The notes under the pieces are model-generated. The model worked only from the letters and a program-made list of their open reading frames with translations. It made no database searches and was not told the DNA's origin. Shown here in pieces: positions 61,835 through 64,000 of a stretch of DNA of 64,000 nucleotides; position 1 is the stretch's first letter, and every line of letters begins with the position of its first letter. The stretch is taken from the NCBI GenBank assembly GCA_028714695.1, contig JAQTLX010000007.1, positions 1 to 64,000 of the forward strand, in the 5' to 3' direction. This DNA comes from Ignavibacteria bacterium (lineage in GTDB: Bacteria > Bacteroidota > Ignavibacteria > Tepidaquicellales > Tepidaquicellaceae). The position numbers were made by a program, and so were the translations under genes.

Positions 61835-62026
61835 AAACCTTTTGTTTAAGTTAATAAAAGTTTTAACGCTTGAATCTTATCACGAATTTTAATAAATATT
61901 TTTTAGATAATAAAGTGTAATACTGTCTCTATGTTTAATGATAAAGACTTGTTTTATCCCATTTTAACATCAAACGAAGTGAATAATTTGTTCCCGATTT
62001 TCCTGTTTCTGAGACTTTCTTTTTGA

Positions 62027-62034
62027 TAATTTTG
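62027..62034 (+). promoter_or_regulatory. Bacteroidota -7 box for cydAB
   Basis: TAATTTTG matches TAnnTTTG, 29 bp before the cydA ATG. I see no FNR-type TTGAT-N4-ATCAA site near it. Confidence 0.45.
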
Positions 62035-62062
62035 TTCTCATAACTGAATGAATTAAACTACT

Positions 62063-63433
62063 ATGGACACAGAATTTTTATCACGGATGCAATTTGCTTT
62101 CACAATCGCTTTTCATTATATATACCCGCCTCTCAGTATTGGACTTGGCGTACTCCTTGTCTTTATGGAAGGGATGTATATCGGAACAAAACAAAAAGTC
62201 TATGAAAATATTACCAGATTCTGGATTAAAATATTTGCTCTGATTTTTGCTATTGGCGTGGCTACGGGTATTGTAATGGAATTTGAATTCGGAACAAACT
62301 GGGCAGCGTATTCACGTTTTGTCGGAGATGTATTCGGAAGCGCGCTTGCCGCTGAAGGTATATTTGCGTTTTTTCTCGAATCGGGATTTCTCGCGATACT
62401 CGTTTTCGGATGGAATAAGGTTTCGCCGAAAATGCATTTCTTCTCCACAATTATGGTATCATTGGGTTCTATGATGAGCGCGGTCTGGATTGTTGTCGCG
62501 AATTCATGGCAGCAAACACCTTCGGGATATCATCTTGTAACAAATAACGGAGTGCTCAGAGCCGAGATAACAGATTTCTGGGCAATGGTTTTTAATCCGT
62601 CATCGGTTGACAGACTGCTTCATACGCTTTCAGGCGCATGGCTTACAGGTGCATTCTTTGTCCTTAGCGTTTCGGCTTTCTATATTCTTAAAAACAGACA
62701 CCTTGATTTTGCCAAGAAATCTATTAAACTCGCACTGGTTCTTGCAATATTCGCATCACTATTTCAGTTGTTTACGGGACATATGAGCGCGCAAGGAGTC
62801 AGTAAAAACCAGCCCGCTAAACTTGCCGCGTTCGAAGGTCACTACGATACAAAACCTGCGCCGATGTATTTATTCGGATGGGTAAATGAACAAGATGAAG
62901 AAGTTAAATTCGGAGTATCAATTCCCGGTATGCTGAGTTATCTGATTCACGGCGATACTCAGACTCCGGTTACGGGATTAAATGAATTCAACCCCGGAGA
63001 CCGTCCGCCCGTTAATGTTATCTTTCAGACTTATCACATGATGGTAGCAATCGGATTTACTCTTATTGGTATTAGTATATTATCAATCATACTGCTTAGA
63101 AATGAAAAGTTGTTCAAAAAGAAGTGGATGCTGAGAGTTCTTGTGGTTTCGGTCTGGCTGCCGCAGGTTGCAAATCAACTCGGCTGGATATCCGCCGAAA
63201 TCGGCAGACAGCCGTGGATAGTTTATAATTTGCTGAGAACGAAAGACGCTTTATCGAAATCAGTCGGAAAAGGTGAAGTTGTGTTTTCTCTTATTCTTTT
63301 TACTCTTATCTATGCATTGCTTCTGGTGGTTTTCGTATACCTTCTTGATAAGAAAATAAAGCACGGTCCTGATGAACCCGATGACTCTAACGAAGTTTAT
63401 TCGGAACAGAAAACAATATTCGAAAAAAATTAA
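62063..63433 (+). CDS. cydA: Cytochrome bd ubiquinol oxidase subunit I
   Basis: 456 residues with nine predicted helices. Near the N-terminus SRMQFAFTIAFHYIYPPLSIGLG carries the axial heme ligand His18. GTNWAAYSRFVGDVFGSALAAEGIFAFFLES, GFxAILVFGW and GWISAEIGRQPWIVYNLLRT are subunit I hallmarks. The quinol-binding Q-loop is of the short kind. The oxidase reduces O2 to water with quinol and has high affinity, suiting microaerobic growth. cydB follows 13 bp later. Confidence 0.96.
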   Translation: MDTEFLSRMQFAFTIAFHYIYPPLSIGLGVLLVFMEGMYIGTKQKVYENITRFWIKIFALIFAIGVATGIVMEFEFGTNWAAYSRFVGDVFGSALAAEGIFAFFLESGFLAILVFGWNKVSPKMHFFSTIMVSLGSMMSAVWIVVANSWQQTPSGYHLVTNNGVLRAEITDFWAMVFNPSSVDRLLHTLSGAWLTGAFFVLSVSAFYILKNRHLDFAKKSIKLALVLAIFASLFQLFTGHMSAQGVSKNQPAKLAAFEGHYDTKPAPMYLFGWVNEQDEEVKFGVSIPGMLSYLIHGDTQTPVTGLNEFNPGDRPPVNVIFQTYHMMVAIGFTLIGISILSIILLRNEKLFKKKWMLRVLVVSVWLPQVANQLGWISAEIGRQPWIVYNLLRTKDALSKSVGKGEVVFSLILFTLIYALLLVVFVYLLDKKIKHGPDEPDDSNEVYSEQKTIFEKN

Positions 63434-63446
63434 AGTCTGAAACAAT

Positions 63447-64000
63447 ATGGATTTGAATATAATTTGGTTTGTTCTTATAGGTGCCCTTTTGACAGGTTAT
63501 GCAATTCTCGATGGTTTTGATCTGGGTGTCGGCGCGCTTCATTTATTCACAAAAACGGATATGGAAAGAAGATTGACTTTGAATTCTATCGGACCGGTCT
63601 GGGACGGAAATGAAGTGTGGCTCGTAACAAGCGGCGGCGCTCTCTTTGCAGCATTTCCGGATATATATGCAACCGTTTTTTCAGGCTTCTATCTTGCGTT
63701 TATGACTCTGCTGTTCGTATTGATATTCAGGGCTGTCGCAATAGAAGTGAGAAGCAAACATGATAATCCGCGCTGGCGCTCCGCCTGGGATATTGCTTTC
63801 AGTGTTTCAAGCATTATTATCGCGCTTCTTATGGGCGTCGCTCTCGGAAATATAATAACAGGTATACCGCTCGATAGTTCAAAAGAATTCACGGGTACAT
63901 TTCTGAGTCTGCTGAATCCGTATTCTCTTATGGTCGGAATAACGACAGTCTCTTTGTTCACTATGCACGGGGCAATTTACCTTGTCATGAAAACAGAAGG
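63447..64000 (+). CDS. cydB: Cytochrome bd ubiquinol oxidase subunit II, 5' part
   Basis: 184 residues before the window edge. The opening MDLNIIWFVLIGALLTGYAILDGFDLGVG and then GPVWDGNEVWLVTSGGALFAAFPDIYA are unmistakable subunit II sequences. The ATG is 13 bp after the cydA stop, so the two are co-transcribed. The 3' end lies outside the window. Confidence 0.95.
   Translation, partial: MDLNIIWFVLIGALLTGYAILDGFDLGVGALHLFTKTDMERRLTLNSIGPVWDGNEVWLVTSGGALFAAFPDIYATVFSGFYLAFMTLLFVLIFRAVAIEVRSKHDNPRWRSAWDIAFSVSSIIIALLMGVALGNIITGIPLDSSKEFTGTFLSLLNPYSLMVGITTVSLFTMHGAIYLVMKTE

Overview
The window (about 38% G+C by eye, gene-dense, both strands used) looks like a chromosome segment from the Ignavibacteria/Chlorobi side of the Bacteroidota. 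The main evidence is six secreted proteins that end in a type IX secretion (T9SS) sorting domain with the NYPNPFNP signature. Supporting signs are Bacteroidota-type -7 boxes (TAnnTTTG), frequent absence of Shine-Dalgarno sequences, a CAD-like carbamoyl-phosphate synthase and a bd-type oxidase. No rRNA, tRNA, CRISPR array, phage or complete insertion sequence was recognised.

Layout. 0-3.1 kb: YwbE, then an MBOAT O-acyltransferase overlapping an AlgX/AlgJ-like partner (surface glycan acylation). 3.3-8.7 kb: two paralogous Trp/Gly-rich (DUF6600-like) envelope proteins flanking a TPR protein, then a Spy/CpxP-like protein. 8.9-9.3 kb: a cluster of GC-rich palindromic repeats. 9.4-15.9 kb: an AraC regulator followed by YceI, an FMN reductase, a DODA-type dioxygenase, a pirin and a second YceI, with a divergent second pirin and a lipoprotein carbonic anhydrase. 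16-22.5 kb: an orphan NarL-type response regulator, a double NBR1-like domain protein, a KaiC-like ATPase, a YtxH protein, a small barrel, a small membrane protein and an ECF sigma factor. Six of these transcription units carry the same tandem 11-bp-phased motif upstream, which I read as one regulon. 22.6-24.1 kb: a type III polyketide synthase and a frameshifted zinc-ribbon gene.

24.2-28.0 kb: a tight operon of diheme cytochrome c lipoprotein, TlpA thioredoxin, DUF4266 lipoprotein, DUF3570 barrel, NusG-II-domain protein and ApbE flavin transferase. The barrel carries two flavinylation-like motifs, so this may be an envelope flavin/heme redox system. 28-35.6 kb: DUF1697, T9SS cargo, an S46 peptidase with a premature TGA beside its catalytic Ser, and a TrmB-type regulator with an operator-like palindrome. 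35.9-44.2 kb: carA-carB, typA, ada and an alpha/beta hydrolase. 44.4-58.7 kb: YCF48/BNR-type and other T9SS cargo, a DEAD-box helicase with a repetitive basic tail, two outer-membrane barrels and alanine racemase. 58.8-64 kb: TspO, an LTA-synthase-like sulfatase-fold enzyme, a membrane protein, and cydA with the start of cydB.

The strongest candidates for something undescribed are the 16-22.5 kb motif-linked regulon and the ApbE/DUF3570 operon.
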